This document shows, one piece after another, positions 26,771 through 35,434 of a stretch of DNA of 64,000 bases. The translations under genes were made by a program, and so were the position numbers. Under the pieces are notes generated by a model. The model saw only the letters and a program-made list of their open reading frames with translations. It had not been told where the DNA came from and made no database searches. Each line of letters begins with the position of its first letter. Within the stretch, counting starts at the first letter, position 1. The stretch is taken from positions 26,454 through 90,453 of the forward strand of contig NZ_JAKLJA010000030.1 of NCBI RefSeq assembly GCF_022213065.1. The letters are read 5' to 3'. The stretch is from Paraburkholderia tagetis (lineage in GTDB: Bacteria > Pseudomonadota > Gammaproteobacteria > Burkholderiales > Burkholderiaceae).

Positions 26771-27909
26771 ACGCACGCGCATACGAAACGCCGTCGTGGT
26801 GGCATGAGGTCGAGGCCGCGCCCTACGCGCACGACCTGTTTCATCTGCTGCGCAGGCTCGACGCGCAAGCCGCGCCCCATCCGCGTCTCGGACGGGCATG
26901 GTCCCCCAGCGACGAACCCGTGCGCATCGGCCAGCAGCCGTCGCTCGCGTTTGCACCCGCGTCGGTAGCAAGCGCGAACTCGAACGCAGGCGCGGGCGAC
27001 GAACCATTGCCTCATCTGTCGATTCACGGCTTTGGATTATTCGGCCCGAATGGTCCCTTGCCGCTCCATTTGACGGAGTTCGCAAGGAACCGCCTGCGCA
27101 ATCACGACGACCCGGTCCTGTGCGCGTTCGCCGATTTGTTCCACCATCGACTCACCTTGCTGTTCTACCGCGCGTGGGCCGACGCGCAACCAACCGTGAG
27201 CGCCGACCGGAACGGCCATTCGTCGTTCGACCACTACGTCGCTTGCCTCGCGCACCTCGGTCTCGCGTCGCTGCCTCACGGCCAAACGCCGAGCCCGCAT
27301 GCGCTCTACGGCATGACCGGCCGGCTGGTTCGCAAAGCGCGCGATGCACACGGACTGCAGCAGATTCTCGCAGCGTGGCTGGGCATGCCGGTGCGCGTCG
27401 TCGAATGGGTGCCGCAATGGATCACGCTCGAGCGCCGGGACCGCGTGGTGCTGGGACCGGCGGCACCCGGCGCGCGACTCGGAGAGGGCGCGATGATCGG
27501 CGCGGCAGTGCGCGATGCAAGCAGCAAGTTCGAGATTCGCGTGGGTCAATTGACGCTCGAGCAGTTTCGCGCGCTGCTGCCCGGTACGCCCACGATGCAC
27601 GAGTTGGCGGCATGGGTGCGCGCCTATGTCGGCTGCGAGTTCGCCTGGGACGTGCGGCTGGTGCTCGCGAACGACGCCATCGTGCCGATCAGTCTTGGCG
27701 ACACCACGCCGCTCGGGTGGGGCAGTTGGCTCGGCGCGCGCGCGAGTGCTCCTGACACCGCGCAAGGCGAGTCTTGTGCCGACGATTTTGTCTATTCGCC
27801 CGAGCACGTCCTTGCGGCCGGCGCACCGCGCCGCGGCAGACCGCATCCGGTCGCGGACGCATCGCCTGAGTTGTCTGCCACCGATGATCCATTACAGGCG
27901 CTGACATGA
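26734..27909 (+). CDS. tssG: Type VI baseplate protein TssG (ImpH/VasB)
   Basis: 391 residues; pairs with TssF in the baseplate wedge. It shows FHLLRRLDAQ, RIGQQPSLAFAPASVAS, the FGLFGPNGPLPLHLTEF motif and the C-terminal WDVRLVLANDAIVPISLG with LGWGSWLG. It starts within the last 37 bases of tssF and ends overlapping vgrG by four bases. In related clusters tssH (clpV) often follows tssG; here vgrG comes instead. Confidence 0.96.
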   Translation: MAFTHRQAARHMNARAYETPSWWHEVEAAPYAHDLFHLLRRLDAQAAPHPRLGRAWSPSDEPVRIGQQPSLAFAPASVASANSNAGAGDEPLPHLSIHGFGLFGPNGPLPLHLTEFARNRLRNHDDPVLCAFADLFHHRLTLLFYRAWADAQPTVSADRNGHSSFDHYVACLAHLGLASLPHGQTPSPHALYGMTGRLVRKARDAHGLQQILAAWLGMPVRVVEWVPQWITLERRDRVVLGPAAPGARLGEGAMIGAAVRDASSKFEIRVGQLTLEQFRALLPGTPTMHELAAWVRAYVGCEFAWDVRLVLANDAIVPISLGDTTPLGWGSWLGARASAPDTAQGESCADDFVYSPEHVLAAGAPRRGRPHPVADASPELSATDDPLQALT

Positions 27910-29822
27910 CACACATCGTTACCGCGAACCTGCCGTCCGGCTTCGAGGCATTGGACTTCCGCTCGCTCACCGGCACCGAGCGGCTCTCCACCCTCTACAC
28001 CTTCGATGTGGAAATGGTCAGCCCCAGTGCCTCTCTCGATCTCAACGCCCTGACCGGCAAGCCGCTCAACCTCGCTATCGCCACGCCCGGCGCACCGCGC
28101 TATCTCGGCGGACACATCGTGCGCTGCGCATTCGGCGGCCGCGAAACCGATACCTCGCGCAGCTACGTCTACGCCCTCACGCTGCGCCCCTGGCTCTGGT
28201 ATCTCACCCGCACCGTCGATTCACGCATCTTCCAGAACCTCAGCGCGCCCGACATCGTTCGCCAGGTCCTCCAGCCCTACGGTTTCACCGTGGAGACGCG
28301 TCTCGCCGCGCGCTACCGTACCTGGGACTACTGCGTGCAGTACCAGGAAAGCGACTTTGCATTCGTCAGCCGCATGATGGAGCGCGAAGGCATCTACTAC
28401 TACTTCCGTCACGAGGCCGACCAGCAGGTGCTCGTGCTCATCGACGACATCGCCTCGCACGATCCGCTCGCCCTCTACCCGGCCCTGCCCTGGCTCGCCT
28501 CCGACCGCCTCGTGCTTCCTGGCGAAGTCGGCGTGGAGGACTGGCGACCCGCCGTCGAGCTGCGCTCCGGCGTGTTCGCCGTGAACGACCACGATTTTCG
28601 CAAGCCTCGCGCCGATGTCTCGCAGCGCCGCGCCAACCCGCTCGGCAACGACCACGCCAGCTACGCGAAATACGACTGGCAGGCCGGCTATATCAACGCC
28701 GACGAGGGCGAGCGCTACGCCACCGTGCGGCTCGAAGAGGAACAGGCCGGTCATGCCCAGAGCCGCGCCAGCACCCATGCCCGCACCATGGCGCCAGGCT
28801 ACATCGTCACGCTCGAAGGCTGCCCGCGCAGCGCCGAGAACGTCGCGAACCTGATCGTCGCGGTCACCTACCGGCTCCAGGAAGGCGGCTACGCCAGCGG
28901 CAGCGGCGAGGCGCACCTCGACTTCGATTTCGTCGTGCAGCCCACCTCGCTGCCCTGGCGCGCGCCGAGCATCACGCCGGTGCCGCGCGCCACCGGCCCG
29001 CAGACCGCCGTCGTGGTCGGCCCGGCCGGGGAGACGATCTGGACCGACGAGTACGGCCGCGTAAAGCTCCAGTTCCGCTGGGACCGCTACGGCCAAGGCG
29101 ACGAGAACAGCTCGTGCTGGGTGCGCGTATCGAGCGCCTGGGCAGGCACCGGGTTCGGCGTGCTGCAAGTGCCGCGCATCGGCCAGGAGGTCATCGTCGA
29201 TTTCCTGAACGGCGAGCTCGACCGCCCCATCGTCACAGGCCGCATCTACAACGCCGAGCAGATGCCACCGTTCGCCCTGCCGGGCGCGGCCACGCAAAGC
29301 GGCATCGTCACGCGCACGCCCGGCGGCACCACAGCCAACGCGAACATGCTGCGCTTCGAGGACAAGACCGGCGCAGAGCAGGTGATGCTGCACGCCGAGC
29401 GCAACCTCGACATCTCCGTCGAGAACGATGCCTCGCAAACGGTCGGCGGAGACAAGACCACGATCATCAATGGGACCTCGATCACGAAGATCAACGGCAA
29501 CTCGGTGAACGAAACCCATGGAAACGCGCTGACGATGATCGCCGGCACCAATTCGCAACTCGTCATCGGCAATAACCTGACCGGCACCATCGGCTCGCAG
29601 GAACTGCTGAACACGAACCAGCTCATCGCGTCGATTATTCAGGAGTTCGTGATTGGCCAGCAATTCACAGCCATCGGATCGACGCTTGGCTCTGTGGGCG
29701 TGAGCGGTCAGAACATCGGCGTCCAGTTGGGCATGACCGGAGTCCGGGTCAACAAGATCTGCACGGCAGTAGACGCAATCGAGACCTCGGTCACGCACGT
29801 CGGCTGTTCCGTGAAGTTCTGA
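27906..29822 (+). CDS. vgrG: VgrG spike protein, copy 1 (four-octad spike)
   Basis: 638 residues; trimeric tip of the Hcp tube. The gp27-like base (residues ~10-370: LSTLYTFDVEMVS, QYQESDFAFVSRMMEREGIYY) is followed by the gp5 OB domain (GRVKLQFRWDRYG, SSCWVRVSSAWAGTGFG, EVIVDFLNGELDRPIVTGR). Then come four octapeptide repeats of the type TTIINGTS (29457-29552), equivalent to the T4 gp5C spike, and a Gly-rich hydrophobic C-terminal segment ending THVGCSVKF. No enzymatic extension is visible. It is nearly identical to the next gene over ~480 residues. Confidence 0.95.
   Translation: MTHIVTANLPSGFEALDFRSLTGTERLSTLYTFDVEMVSPSASLDLNALTGKPLNLAIATPGAPRYLGGHIVRCAFGGRETDTSRSYVYALTLRPWLWYLTRTVDSRIFQNLSAPDIVRQVLQPYGFTVETRLAARYRTWDYCVQYQESDFAFVSRMMEREGIYYYFRHEADQQVLVLIDDIASHDPLALYPALPWLASDRLVLPGEVGVEDWRPAVELRSGVFAVNDHDFRKPRADVSQRRANPLGNDHASYAKYDWQAGYINADEGERYATVRLEEEQAGHAQSRASTHARTMAPGYIVTLEGCPRSAENVANLIVAVTYRLQEGGYASGSGEAHLDFDFVVQPTSLPWRAPSITPVPRATGPQTAVVVGPAGETIWTDEYGRVKLQFRWDRYGQGDENSSCWVRVSSAWAGTGFGVLQVPRIGQEVIVDFLNGELDRPIVTGRIYNAEQMPPFALPGAATQSGIVTRTPGGTTANANMLRFEDKTGAEQVMLHAERNLDISVENDASQTVGGDKTTIINGTSITKINGNSVNETHGNALTMIAGTNSQLVIGNNLTGTIGSQELLNTNQLIASIIQEFVIGQQFTAIGSTLGSVGVSGQNIGVQLGMTGVRVNKICTAVDAIETSVTHVGCSVKF
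28566..28904 (+). repeat. 339-base block repeated exactly at 30576-30914
   Basis: Within the vgrG duplicates, these 339 bases of copy 1 and 30576-30914 of copy 2 show no difference by eye, while flanking parts have scattered substitutions and the gene ends have diverged. This is the cleanest part of a duplication covering roughly 27987-29450 and 29997-31460. Confidence 0.8.
29457..29552 (+). repeat. Octapeptide spike repeats of VgrG copy 1 (4 units)
   Basis: Four 24-base units encode TTIINGTS, ITKINGNS, VNETHGNA and LTMIAGTN. They follow the (V/I)xGxxxxx octad pattern of the intertwined beta-helix of T4 gp5C. Confidence 0.85.
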
Positions 29823-29915
29823 TCCTGCCTTTCCCTCGGGGGATGCATCGCACCTGCAAGCGTTGACGCTTTTCCTGAGCCACCCTTCTTCCAAAACCAT
29901 TACTGAGAGGCTGAC

Positions 29916-31952
29916 ATGATGCACAACGTTACGGCGATACTGCCCCCCGGCTTCGAGACGTTGAGCTTTCGCTCGCTAAGAGGCACCGAGAGGCTCTCGA
30001 CCCTCTACACCTTCGATGTGGAAATGGTCAGCCCCAGTGCCTCTCTCGATCTCAATACGCTGACCGGCAAGCCGCTCAACCTCGCTATCGCCACGCCCGG
30101 CGCACCGCGCTATCTCGGCGGACACATCGTGCGCTGCGCATTCGCCGGCCGTGAAACCGATACCTCGCGCAGCTACGTCTATGCCCTGACGCTGCGCCCC
30201 TGGCTCTGGTATCTCACCCGCACCGTCGATTCACGCATCTTCCAGAACCTCAGCGCGCCCGACATCGTGCGCCAGGTCCTCCAGCCCTATGGCTTCACCG
30301 TGGAGACGCGTCTCGCCGCGCGCTACCGCACCTGGGACTACTGCGTGCAGTACCAGGAGAGCGACTTTGCGTTCGTCAGCCGCATGATGGAGCGCGAGGG
30401 CATCTACTACTATTTCCGCCACGAAGCCGACCAGCAGGTGCTCGTGCTCATCGACGACATCGCCTCGCACGATCCGCTCGGGCTTTACCCCACGCTGCCC
30501 TGGCTCGCCCCCGAGCGTCTCGTGCTTCCTGGCGAAGTCGGCGTCGAGGACTGGAGCCCCGCCGTCGAGCTGCGATCCGGCGTGTTCGCCGTGAACGACC
30601 ACGATTTTCGCAAGCCTCGCGCCGATGTCTCGCAGCGCCGCGCCAACCCGCTCGGCAACGACCACGCCAGCTACGCGAAATACGACTGGCAGGCCGGCTA
30701 TATCAACGCCGACGAGGGCGAGCGCTACGCCACCGTGCGGCTCGAAGAGGAACAGGCCGGTCATGCCCAGAGCCGCGCCAGCACCCATGCCCGCACCATG
30801 GCGCCAGGCTACATCGTCACGCTCGAAGGCTGCCCGCGCAGCGCCGAGAACGTCGCGAACCTGATCGTCGCGGTCACCTACCGGCTCCAGGAAGGCGGCT
30901 ACGCCAGCGGCAGCAGCGAGGCGAGCTACGACTTCGACTTCGTCGTGCAGCCCACCTCGCTGCCCTGGCGCGCGCCGAGCATCACGCCGGTGCCGCGCGC
31001 CACCGGCCCGCAGACCGCTGTCGTGGTCGGCCCGGCCGGGGAGACGATCTGGACCGACGAGTACGGCCGCGTGAAGCTCCAGTTCCGTTGGGACCGCTAC
31101 GGCCAGGGCGACGAGAACAGCTCGTGCTGGGTGCGCGTATCGAGCGCCTGGGCCGGTACCGGGTTCGGCGCGCTGCAAGTGCCGCGCATCGGCCAGGAGG
31201 TGGTTGTCGATTTCCTGAACGGCGAGCTCGATCGCCCGCTCGTCACGGGCCGCATCTACAACGCCGAGCAAATGCCGCCGTTCGCCCTGCCGGGCGCGGC
31301 CACGCAAAGCGGCATCGTCACGCGCACGCCCGGCGGCACCACGGCCAACGCCAGCATGCTGCGCTTCGAGGACAAGACCGGCGCAGAGCAGGTGATGTTG
31401 CACGCCGAGCGCAACCTCGATATCTCCGTCGAGAACGATGCCTCGCACACCGTGGGCGCAAACCAGACCACGGTGATCGACGGCGACTCAACGACGATCA
31501 TCAACGGCAGTTCGTACACGACCATCGAGCAGGACTCGATCACGACCATCAACGGTGATTCGTGCACCACCATCAATGGCGACTCCTGCTCGACCATCAA
31601 CGGCAATACCACTTCGCTGATCAACGGCAACTCGGGCGCCCTCCAGAACGGCAACGTGGCGGGGATGATCAACGGCACGTCGACCCAGGTGGTCGTTGGC
31701 AACTCGATGATCGGCACCGTGGGTTCGCAGGAAATCCTCTCCATCAACCAGCTCATCGCCTCCGTGGTGATGGAAATGGTAAGCGGTTTGCAGACTTCGG
31801 CCGTCGGAGTCGCCGTCGGCGCGGTGGGCACCGGCATTCAGGTCATGGGATGCTCGATGAGCCAGACCGCGTTCAGGCTCAGCAATACCCACATGGCCGT
31901 CGATGCCATGGATATGTCGGTAAACCACGTTGGCTGCCACTGCACGTACTGA
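29916..31952 (+). CDS. vgrG: VgrG spike protein, copy 2 (nine-octad spike)
   Basis: 678 residues, a tandem duplicate of the preceding gene. It aligns without a gap over the gp27-like and gp5 OB regions (constant offset of 2010 bases). The first ~25 residues and everything after residue ~515 differ. The spike has nine octapeptide units (31467-31682, e.g. ITTINGDS, CTTINGDS) against four in copy 1. After the spike a Gly-rich hydrophobic segment ends NHVGCHCTY, matching the copy-1 tail in layout but not in detail. The start has GAGAGG upstream. No toxin domain is visible. It is followed 15 bases later by the DUF2169 gene. Confidence 0.95.
   Translation: MMHNVTAILPPGFETLSFRSLRGTERLSTLYTFDVEMVSPSASLDLNTLTGKPLNLAIATPGAPRYLGGHIVRCAFAGRETDTSRSYVYALTLRPWLWYLTRTVDSRIFQNLSAPDIVRQVLQPYGFTVETRLAARYRTWDYCVQYQESDFAFVSRMMEREGIYYYFRHEADQQVLVLIDDIASHDPLGLYPTLPWLAPERLVLPGEVGVEDWSPAVELRSGVFAVNDHDFRKPRADVSQRRANPLGNDHASYAKYDWQAGYINADEGERYATVRLEEEQAGHAQSRASTHARTMAPGYIVTLEGCPRSAENVANLIVAVTYRLQEGGYASGSSEASYDFDFVVQPTSLPWRAPSITPVPRATGPQTAVVVGPAGETIWTDEYGRVKLQFRWDRYGQGDENSSCWVRVSSAWAGTGFGALQVPRIGQEVVVDFLNGELDRPLVTGRIYNAEQMPPFALPGAATQSGIVTRTPGGTTANASMLRFEDKTGAEQVMLHAERNLDISVENDASHTVGANQTTVIDGDSTTIINGSSYTTIEQDSITTINGDSCTTINGDSCSTINGNTTSLINGNSGALQNGNVAGMINGTSTQVVVGNSMIGTVGSQEILSINQLIASVVMEMVSGLQTSAVGVAVGAVGTGIQVMGCSMSQTAFRLSNTHMAVDAMDMSVNHVGCHCTY
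30576..30914 (+). repeat. 339-base block repeated exactly at 28566-28904
   Basis: Copy-2 partner of the identical block in vgrG copy 1. Exact identity in the middle of otherwise diverging copies fits recent duplication or gene conversion. Confidence 0.8.
31467..31682 (+). repeat. Octapeptide spike repeats of VgrG copy 2 (9 units)
   Basis: Nine 24-base units read TTVIDGDS, TTIINGSS, YTTIEQDS, ITTINGDS, CTTINGDS, CSTINGNT, TSLINGNS, GALQNGNV and AGMINGTS. The five additional units (120 bases, 40 residues) account for the whole length difference from copy 1. Confidence 0.88.
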
Positions 31953-31967
31953 CGCACAGGTACATCC

Positions 31968-34352
31968 ATGAGAATCATCAAGCCCATGGCCGCCGGCATC
32001 CTGACACGCATTTACCGGCTCGACGGCATCGAGCGGCTCGGCGTGGCGATGCCGCTCATGACCACGCTCGAAGATACCCCCTGCATCGTGGGTGAGCAGG
32101 AATTGACGCGGCTCGCTCCCGAAGTGCTGCGCGCCGCCACGCTCGACGCAGGGTACGCCAAGCCGCACGCGGAATTCCTCGTTGCCGGGAGCGCCTTCGC
32201 CGCACATTGCGACGCGCAGCGCACGAGCCGCGTCGGCATCGCGTTCGGCGGCCACGCGAAGCATCTGGCTGTCGCCTTTCCCGACACGCCCGACGAAGCG
32301 AGCATCGCGATCGACGAATTCATGCCGGTCGCGATCGACACGCCCGAGCGGCGCGCACTCTACGGCGAATGGGATCAGGCAAGCGCAGCCGCCGATCCGT
32401 TCGGTTTCCCGCCGGCATTCGAGCGCGGATGGTTCAACGTGGCGCCCGCCGATCAGCAGCGCCGCGACCTGCAAGCCTGGCCTGATGCGGTGCCGTGGCG
32501 CATCGCCGGCATGCACCCCGTTCACGCCCGGCAGCAGGGCACCTTGCCGCCGCTGCGCGGCCGTTGCTTCGCGATACGGCAAGGCACGCCGGGCCTCGAA
32601 CCGGTGCCGATGCGCCTGTCGACCGTCTGGTTCATGCCCGACCGGGAACGCGCCGTCCTCATTTTTCACGGTGAAATCCCCGTCGAGCAATTCGATGCGA
32701 ACGACATCGAATGCCTGATGCTCGCCGTCGAGACACCGGACGAGCCACGTAGCACGGAGCATTATGCGCAGGTTCATGCGAAGCGCACACATGCGCGGGA
32801 CGCGGCGATGCACTCGCTGGTCGATGCGGACCTGATGCCTTCGAAGGTGAATTCCGCAGCCTCTTTCCCCGACCCCACGCCGCCCGCCCCGGCCTGGCAA
32901 AGCGCCATGCAGCGTTACGGCGAACGGCTGATGCGCGACGCCCAGGCGCGTACGCGCGCGTTGCAGCCGTCGGCACTCGCCGCCGCGGCCGTGCCACCCA
33001 GCGCGAGCTTCGACGCGCTCGGCATGCCCAGTCTCGCTCCCGCGCTACCGCGCCTGAGCGAACTCGCCGACTTCGTGGCGAAAAACCAGGCCATGGCAGA
33101 CGAAGCCACAGCGCAGGCTCGTTCGCACGCGGCCGTGGCACAGGCACGCATGGCCGCGCAACCCGGCGTGCCGCAAGGCATCGGCGCAGGACGCCGCGGG
33201 CCGCCTCAGATCAAGAGGCTGATGGATACCCTGCGCGCCACGCCAGCCGCCACGCCAGTTCTACCGCCCGATCTCGAGAACAAGCTGCTCGCCATGTATC
33301 GGCAGTCGGCCCAGCATCAGGAAGCCGCTTTTACCGCCACGGCGGAAGCTTCGCAGTCCGCAAGGATGAGCGTGAAGGAAAAGCTGGCGCGCGGCGAGTC
33401 GCTGGCCGGCGAGGATTTGACAGGCATCGACCTGAGCGGACTCGATCTGCGCGGCGCAGACCTGAGCAATGCGCTCATGGAAAACGCCAACCTGAGCGGC
33501 ACCGACCTGAGTGAGGCCACGCTCGCGGGTGCGGTGCTCGTGCGCGCGGCCCTGCATCGCACGCAGCTCGCGGGCGCGAACCTCAGCGAGGCCAATCTGT
33601 CGCTCGCCAACTGCGAGGAAACCTCATTCAAAGGCGCAACACTCGAGCGCGCGACGTGCGAGAAAACGGTCTTTCGCCGCTGCGACTTCAGCTCGGCGCA
33701 TCTGGAGCGAACCGACCTGCGCGAGTGCGAATGGGAAGCACCGCGCTTCGCCGGGGCGGCGCTCAAGGAGCTCGTTATTGTCGGGCAAACCTTGGCGGGC
33801 GCCGATTTCAACGGCACGACGATTCGCAAGATGTCATTCGTGCAATGCACGCTGAAGGAAACGTCGTTCGGCAAAGCATATATAGAGGGATTCGGTTTTC
33901 TGGACACTCGCGCGAGCCAGTTGAACTTCGATGGCGCAACGATCCGCAAGGCATGCTTCATCAAGAACACCCAGCTCGACAGCACGCGCTTCGCCGGCGC
34001 GACGCTCACGGAGGTCAACTTCCGCTCGGTCCCCGCGCCAGGCCTTTGCCTCGAAGGTGCAAGCACCAGCCAATGCGACTTCTCCGACGCCGTGCTCACG
34101 GGCGCGAACCTGCGCGGTGCGAAACTGCACCGCGCCATACTGATCCGCACCGACCTCACCGATGCCGATCTGTCGAACAGCGACCTGATCGGTGCGTTCA
34201 TGCGCGGTGCGAATCTCACACGCGCGAAGCTCGCCGGCGCGAACCTGTTTCGCGCGCTGCTCGCCGAGGCGCGGCTCGACGATCTCGCCGGGCTCGAGGA
34301 TGCCTACACGGTCCAGACCACGTGGGTCCCGCGCGCGAGGGCAGCGGCATGA
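31968..34352 (+). CDS. DUF2169 adaptor domain fused to pentapeptide repeats
   Basis: 794 residues. Residues ~1-290 are a DUF2169 domain (RIYRLDGIERLGVAMPLMT; SGKA-like GGHAKHLAVAFPD region; FMPDRERAVLIFHGEIPVEQFDANDI). DUF2169 proteins act as T6SS effector or PAAR chaperone/adaptors, for example in Agrobacterium as I recall. Residues ~300-460 are an Ala/Pro/Gln-rich, largely disordered linker. From ~470 to the end are pentapeptide repeats of A(D/N)LXX type (GEDLTGIDLSGLDLRGADLSN), forming a right-handed quadrilateral helix. It lies 15 bases after vgrG and overlaps the next pentapeptide gene (ATGA). I cannot say whether it is chaperone, structural or delivered. Confidence 0.88.
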   Translation: MRIIKPMAAGILTRIYRLDGIERLGVAMPLMTTLEDTPCIVGEQELTRLAPEVLRAATLDAGYAKPHAEFLVAGSAFAAHCDAQRTSRVGIAFGGHAKHLAVAFPDTPDEASIAIDEFMPVAIDTPERRALYGEWDQASAAADPFGFPPAFERGWFNVAPADQQRRDLQAWPDAVPWRIAGMHPVHARQQGTLPPLRGRCFAIRQGTPGLEPVPMRLSTVWFMPDRERAVLIFHGEIPVEQFDANDIECLMLAVETPDEPRSTEHYAQVHAKRTHARDAAMHSLVDADLMPSKVNSAASFPDPTPPAPAWQSAMQRYGERLMRDAQARTRALQPSALAAAAVPPSASFDALGMPSLAPALPRLSELADFVAKNQAMADEATAQARSHAAVAQARMAAQPGVPQGIGAGRRGPPQIKRLMDTLRATPAATPVLPPDLENKLLAMYRQSAQHQEAAFTATAEASQSARMSVKEKLARGESLAGEDLTGIDLSGLDLRGADLSNALMENANLSGTDLSEATLAGAVLVRAALHRTQLAGANLSEANLSLANCEETSFKGATLERATCEKTVFRRCDFSSAHLERTDLRECEWEAPRFAGAALKELVIVGQTLAGADFNGTTIRKMSFVQCTLKETSFGKAYIEGFGFLDTRASQLNFDGATIRKACFIKNTQLDSTRFAGATLTEVNFRSVPAPGLCLEGASTSQCDFSDAVLTGANLRGAKLHRAILIRTDLTDADLSNSDLIGAFMRGANLTRAKLAGANLFRALLAEARLDDLAGLEDAYTVQTTWVPRARAAA

Positions 34353-35434
34353 CGCTCACACGCGACACCCTGCTCCAGCACGTGCGCGACGGCGCACCCG
34401 TGCGCGACGTCGAACTGCACGGGCTCTCGCTGGAGGATTGCGACCTCGCCGGCGCGCGGTTCGAGGGCGTGACCTTCGCCGGGACGACATTCGCGCGCGC
34501 GTCGCTGCGCGAGTGTCTGTTCCAGCGCTGCGAGCTGCGCGACGTCACGCTCGCGCACGCGGACCTGAGCGGCAGCGTCTGGCACGACTGCCGCTTCACG
34601 TCTGTGGACGCATCGCATAGCGCGCTCGCCCATGCCCGGCTGAACGGCTCGCAGGCAAGCGACTGCGATTTCACCTCGGCACGGGCACAAGGGCTGGCCT
34701 GCATCGAGAGCACGCTCGAACGATGCCGGTTCGACGCTGCCGAACTAGACCGCGCCACGTTCGAGCAAACGGTGCTGGCCGGCATCTCGGTCAGGCAGGC
34801 GCATATCGAGAAAACCGTGTTCCACAAGATCGACCTGCGCGATGTCGCCTTCGCCGAAGCGCAACTGATCAACACCGCATTCATCGGCTGCAAGCTGGAC
34901 GGCCAGCGGCTTCACGATCTGACGCTGAAGGCCTGCCAGTTCGCCCAGAGCTCGCTGACGAATGCCGTCTTCGACCGCGCCTCGCTGCCCAACTGCAATT
35001 TTCAGGACACGGAGCTCGCGGGCGCATCGTTCGTGGCGACGCAGGCACCCGGCGCGATCTTCTATCGGGCGCGCCTGGCGCAAGCCCGCTTCCACCAGGC
35101 GCACTTGCCGGGTTCGATGTGGATCGAGGCCCGCGCGCAGCACGCGGACTTCAGCAGCGCATCGCTGGAAGCCGCGCAGTTCCAGCGCGCGGATGCAAGC
35201 CACGCCTCATTTGAGGGCGCGCACCTCGTACGCGCCGACTTTTCAGACGCTGTCCTCACGGACGCCAACATGCACGACGCACATATCGACGGCCTGCGCT
35301 GCCAGGGCGCCGTCGACGCCCCCTGCGCCGGGCATCCAGGCATCGCCCCCGACGACGCCGCGCAACTGGCCGCCGAGCGATGGTCGCGCGAGCGCGACGC
35401 GCGCCTGCGCACCGACACCTACGGAGAATCATGA
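34349..35434 (+). CDS. Pentapeptide repeat protein
   Basis: 361 residues, almost entirely A(D/N/R)FXX-type pentapeptide repeats (DLAGARFEGVTFAGTTFARA and similar) from about residue 20 to 330, followed by a ~30-residue non-repeat tail. The start at 34349 overlaps the stop of the DUF2169 gene; the frame stays open upstream only as an alternative reading of that gene. No signal peptide or membrane segment. Stand-alone pentapeptide proteins include DNA-mimic gyrase-binding proteins (Qnr, MfpA), but nothing here shows that activity. Its place between adaptor and DUF3540/PAAR-like genes suggests a part in spike or effector loading. Confidence 0.88.
   Translation: MTLTRDTLLQHVRDGAPVRDVELHGLSLEDCDLAGARFEGVTFAGTTFARASLRECLFQRCELRDVTLAHADLSGSVWHDCRFTSVDASHSALAHARLNGSQASDCDFTSARAQGLACIESTLERCRFDAAELDRATFEQTVLAGISVRQAHIEKTVFHKIDLRDVAFAEAQLINTAFIGCKLDGQRLHDLTLKACQFAQSSLTNAVFDRASLPNCNFQDTELAGASFVATQAPGAIFYRARLAQARFHQAHLPGSMWIEARAQHADFSSASLEAAQFQRADASHASFEGAHLVRADFSDAVLTDANMHDAHIDGLRCQGAVDAPCAGHPGIAPDDAAQLAAERWSRERDARLRTDTYGES

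Noticed and set aside
27906..31952. Tandem vgrG genes considered as an assembly artefact
   Set aside because: The two copies differ at both ends, in octad number and at scattered sites throughout, so they are real separate genes; only the 339-base core is identical.
33656..34348. Upstream extension of the second pentapeptide gene into the DUF2169 gene
   Set aside because: The frame is open, but that part is an off-frame reading of the DUF2169/pentapeptide gene with Arg-rich sequence. The ATGA overlap at 34349 gives the natural start.
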